The position numbers and the translations under genes were made by a program. Shown here piece after piece: positions 61,668 to 64,000 of a stretch of DNA of 64,000 nucleotides (its first letter is position 1; every line of letters starts with the position of its first letter). The notes below the pieces were generated by a model that searched no databases, had not been told where the DNA came from, and was given only the letters and a program-made list of their open reading frames with translations. Origin of the DNA: JAMLHH01 sp964653095 (GTDB lineage: Bacteria > Bacteroidota > Bacteroidia > Chitinophagales > JADIYW01); contig CAZZEH010000004.1 in NCBI GenBank assembly GCA_964653095.1, forward strand, positions 1-64,000, written 5' to 3'.

Positions 61668-63781
61668 TAGAATGCCCTCCTGCGTTTATTGTATTCATAA
61701 TCTTTCAATCTCAGTTCAAAGTCTCTGCGTAGCTGTGCTGTGATGGCATTGGCTGTCTGCTGATCTACCGAGCCTGAGATATTGAATATGGGAGCAAAGC
61801 TGAATCGGTCATTGGAAGAAGCGGCAAGTGGCACCGGCTGAGGTAGTCCGGGCATGGCCAAAGGTGCAAAGCCTGTGGCGGGATTGCGTCCGGTGCGGGC
61901 AACTACATCAGCCAGTCCGTGGTCAGATGCATATGAAACTAAATCTTTGGCACTGCTCACAGCCCCACTGACACCGCCTATCAACTTAGATGCAAACCTA
62001 CCTATCCATGAATTCTTAATGGCTTCTCCTGCTGCATTGAATACGTCTTTGACTCTCTCCCATATATCTTTAAAGGCATCAACAATGCCGTCCCAATGGC
62101 TGATGACCAAACCCAAAGGAGTGTAATTGAGAAAGAGTTCTTTTATACTCTCCCAAGCGGCACTGAAGATGATTTTCACGTCATCCCAGATGTCCTTGAA
62201 CCATTTACTAATAGTGTCCCAATGTTTGTAAATCAATCCGGCAGGTGTAAAGTTGATAACCAAAGCCGCAATAATTTTGAATGCAGTGCTGAATATCTTT
62301 TTCACTTTATCCCATAGTTTCATGAACCAGGCACTTATTTTGTCCCAGTTTTTTATGATGAGATAAGCGGCACCGGCAATAGCCACGGCACCGACAATGT
62401 ATGGGTTAGACAAAGCAGCCATAGTCATTTTTAAAGTGGCTGAAGTAACTGATTTTAAGGCTGTCACCAGATTACTGTCGAGTACTTTACTGAGACCTGA
62501 AATACCATCTTTATTTTTGATGAAGAAAAGTGCAGTCTGCGATAAAAGTCTTCCTGCTCCGCCAAAAGCAATCTGAAGCGCACCTACAGCCATAGACGCA
62601 ACCCCTGCCGCGGCGGCTATCTGAACCGCACCGGATATGAGTTTAGGATTTTCTTTAGTCCACTCGGCGAACCTTTCAATCAGAGGATTCACTTTCGTCA
62701 GTAAATCTGAAAGAGCGGGAATAAGAGTCTCCCCCAAACTTGCCCCGAGATTCAAAGCTGTATTTTTCATTCGGTTGAATTGCTCTAAGGTGGTCTTTTG
62801 CCTGTTAAGAAATTCATCGTGTGCCGATCCTTCTATATTTGCGGGGTCTTGCAATAGAGCTAACTGATTTTTCAGCCCCCTTTCGGAGTCCATATTTCCT
62901 GCTAGCTGTGCCAAAGGCGAAGCATAAGCACCCAAATTTCTTTGTGCCAGCCACTGATATGCACTCCCACTCTTTTTTGCAGCTTCTAAAACAGCCACTA
63001 AACCCGCCGTGCCACCATCAGCATCGGTGAAGATTTTTGACAATTCGGAGTTGGCAAAAATAGCTTTCTGGAATCGTTCCATTATAGTTGCTGCTTCAGC
63101 ACTGTTTTTCCCGACTACCAGAAAAGAGTTACCGAAAGCCTGCATATTTTCTCCTGATACTTTCAGTGTATTAGCAACGCCTGCAGCACCTGATGCCATG
63201 AAATCAAGAAGTTGGCTTGCCTTCCCGCCAAATTTATTTGTCAAAGCATTCATCGCATCCATAGTGGATGAGACTTGCTTTTCTGACAGGTTCATGGCGT
63301 TCATAATCATCATGTAAGCATCCCCCGCTTCTCCTGCTGAGACATCAAAAGCCACTGCTATTTCTCCTGCCTGTTTGGCTACTCTTTCTAAATTTTCTTC
63401 TGCTACTCCTCCCGCAGCAAGATTAGCCATTAATTCTCCTGCCTCTATTGCACTTCGGTTGATGTGGGCTGATACAGATCTGGCACTATCTTCTAATAAC
63501 TTGAATTCTTTGGTTCCTATGTCTGTGTTGGTCACCTTAGCGACATCCGCCATTTTATCTTCAAAGGCAACCGCCGCAGTTAACATTCCTTCCAGGGGTC
63601 GGATGAGCTGCCTGCCCAGTTCAAATTTAGCAAAACCGCTTTGAATACGATGAGTAGCCTCCAGATTCATCTTAGCGAATCTCTTGCCCGCCTTTGATGT
63701 GAATTGATCTATTAGCTTCTCAGCTCTGCTTACATCGGCTGTCAGTAATAAATTGATTGCTAATCTGGTTCCTGCGGGCAT
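61667..63781 (-). CDS. Phage tail tape measure protein
   Basis: 704 residues, the longest tail gene. The N-terminal ~330 match the TIGR01760 core (AVAFEDKMADVAKVTNTDIG, SVSAHINRSAIEAGELMANL, SGENMQAFGNSFLVVGKNSA). Hydrophobic segments near 390-470 suit DNA or membrane passage. A ~42-residue repeat appears about three times between 470 and 600 (HWDTISKWFKDIWDDVKIIF and HWDGIVDAFKDIWERVKDVF). Length sets the tail at about 100 nm by the usual scaling, so it is a moderate contractile tail. First tail gene visible from the right. Confidence 0.92.
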   Translation of the reverse strand: MPAGTRLAINLLLTADVSRAEKLIDQFTSKAGKRFAKMNLEATHRIQSGFAKFELGRQLIRPLEGMLTAAVAFEDKMADVAKVTNTDIGTKEFKLLEDSARSVSAHINRSAIEAGELMANLAAGGVAEENLERVAKQAGEIAVAFDVSAGEAGDAYMMIMNAMNLSEKQVSSTMDAMNALTNKFGGKASQLLDFMASGAAGVANTLKVSGENMQAFGNSFLVVGKNSAEAATIMERFQKAIFANSELSKIFTDADGGTAGLVAVLEAAKKSGSAYQWLAQRNLGAYASPLAQLAGNMDSERGLKNQLALLQDPANIEGSAHDEFLNRQKTTLEQFNRMKNTALNLGASLGETLIPALSDLLTKVNPLIERFAEWTKENPKLISGAVQIAAAAGVASMAVGALQIAFGGAGRLLSQTALFFIKNKDGISGLSKVLDSNLVTALKSVTSATLKMTMAALSNPYIVGAVAIAGAAYLIIKNWDKISAWFMKLWDKVKKIFSTAFKIIAALVINFTPAGLIYKHWDTISKWFKDIWDDVKIIFSAAWESIKELFLNYTPLGLVISHWDGIVDAFKDIWERVKDVFNAAGEAIKNSWIGRFASKLIGGVSGAVSSAKDLVSYASDHGLADVVARTGRNPATGFAPLAMPGLPQPVPLAASSNDRFSFAPIFNISGSVDQQTANAITAQLRRDFELRLKDYEYNKRRRAF

Positions 63782-63821
63782 TGTTCTTGTTTTATTGATT
63801 AATCCTTTGTATCTTCATCTT

Positions 63822-64000
63822 ATGAGAATTGGATCTTATGAATTTGGTACTCCAATGAAAGGCGTAGATATCAGCGTAGAGCCTTGGTCTGACCCTGAAT
63901 TATTAGCATTCACTAAAACCACCACTAAAAGGACTGCTCTTGTACTTTTCATCGCATTTATTTTACACATTCTCACAAGAGGTTATCCTATATTGCATCT
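63822..64000 (+). CDS. Partial hypothetical membrane protein at right edge
   Basis: A plus-strand frame starting ATG 63822 is open to the window end (59 codons). It has a soluble start (MRIGSYEFGTPMKGVDISVE) and one hydrophobic segment (ALVLFIAFILHIL) near the edge. It is divergent from the tape-measure gene, so it could begin another operon of the element. No family recognised; may be spurious. Confidence 0.4.
   Translation, partial: MRIGSYEFGTPMKGVDISVEPWSDPELLAFTKTTTKRTALVLFIAFILHILTRGYPILH

Larger units (their letters stand above)
48526..64000. mobile_element. P2-like prophage or phage-tail island integrated at tRNA-fMet (left part)
   Basis: From the tRNA to the right edge every recognisable gene is of phage type: a tyrosine integrase on the plus strand next to the tRNA, then a convergent minus-strand block in P2-like tail order (from the right: T tape measure, U, X, D, V, W/gp25, J, I, fibres). 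A plus-strand HicAB cassette and a glycoside-hydrolase-like gene are inserted. The right attachment site and any head, lysis or replication genes lie outside the window, so I cannot say whether it is a full prophage or a tail-only particle. The left boundary is inferred from the tRNA/integrase pairing; no direct repeat was checked. Confidence 0.8.

Overview
The window reads as a chromosomal segment of a member of the Bacteroidota, probably a gliding or type IX secretion-bearing lineage near Chitinophagia, Saprospiria or Cytophagia. The signs are two very long PKD-repeat proteins with gliding-type C-terminal sorting domains, a PorP/SprF outer-membrane protein, DUF5689 and TonB-dependent receptor genes, a fused aspartokinase/homoserine dehydrogenase, and several -7 boxes of the Bacteroidota form TAnnTTTG. 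Genus cannot be fixed from sequence reading alone.

Layout. 0-4.5 kb: thrA-thrB operon (minus strand) ending at a strong palindromic terminator, then an acyltransferase. 4.5-15.5 kb: a surface module with two collinear ~1,525-residue PKD adhesins, one translationally coupled to PorP/SprF, and an NlpC/P60 peptidase between them. 15.6-20.7 kb: overlapping genes for NAD(P)HX repair, a sirtuin, a Nudix hydrolase and cytidine deaminase, then a nucleoside permease-like transporter; a 46-residue membrane microprotein lies antisense between them. 20.7-26.7 kb: acyl-CoA carboxylase, thioesterase, acetyl-CoA synthetase, GNAT and a second aspartokinase. 26.7-33.2 kb: a defence island built on a type ISP-like restriction-modification gene whose nuclease/methylase half and specificity half are separated by DUF1016 and KilA-N genes; a diverged ~100-bp piece of the same gene lies in the insert. 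33.3-46 kb: SDR, M61 peptidase, lipoprotein, folE, a TonB receptor/DUF5689/secreted-nuclease set that looks like nucleic-acid scavenging, and an alkyltransferase-like protein coupled to an AidB-like flavoprotein. 46.3-48.5 kb: dnaK and initiator tRNA-Met.

From 48.5 kb to the right edge is one end of a P2-like contractile-tail prophage (or tail-only particle) next to tRNA-fMet: integrase, then on the minus strand, right to left, tape measure (T), U, a glycoside-hydrolase-like protein, X, D, V, gp25/W, J, I and tail-fibre genes including one with BspA-type repeats. A plus-strand HicAB toxin-antitoxin cassette is embedded in it. Six copies or clusters of an intergenic repeat rich in the heptamer GACCACA separate the tail modules; I saw none in the host part of the window.

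The points most worth a second look are the split ISP locus, the repeat-bracketed modular tail operon with its glycosidase-like gene, the BspA-repeat fibre, and the receptor/OB-fold lipoprotein/nuclease set. Functions are assigned by motif recognition without database searches.
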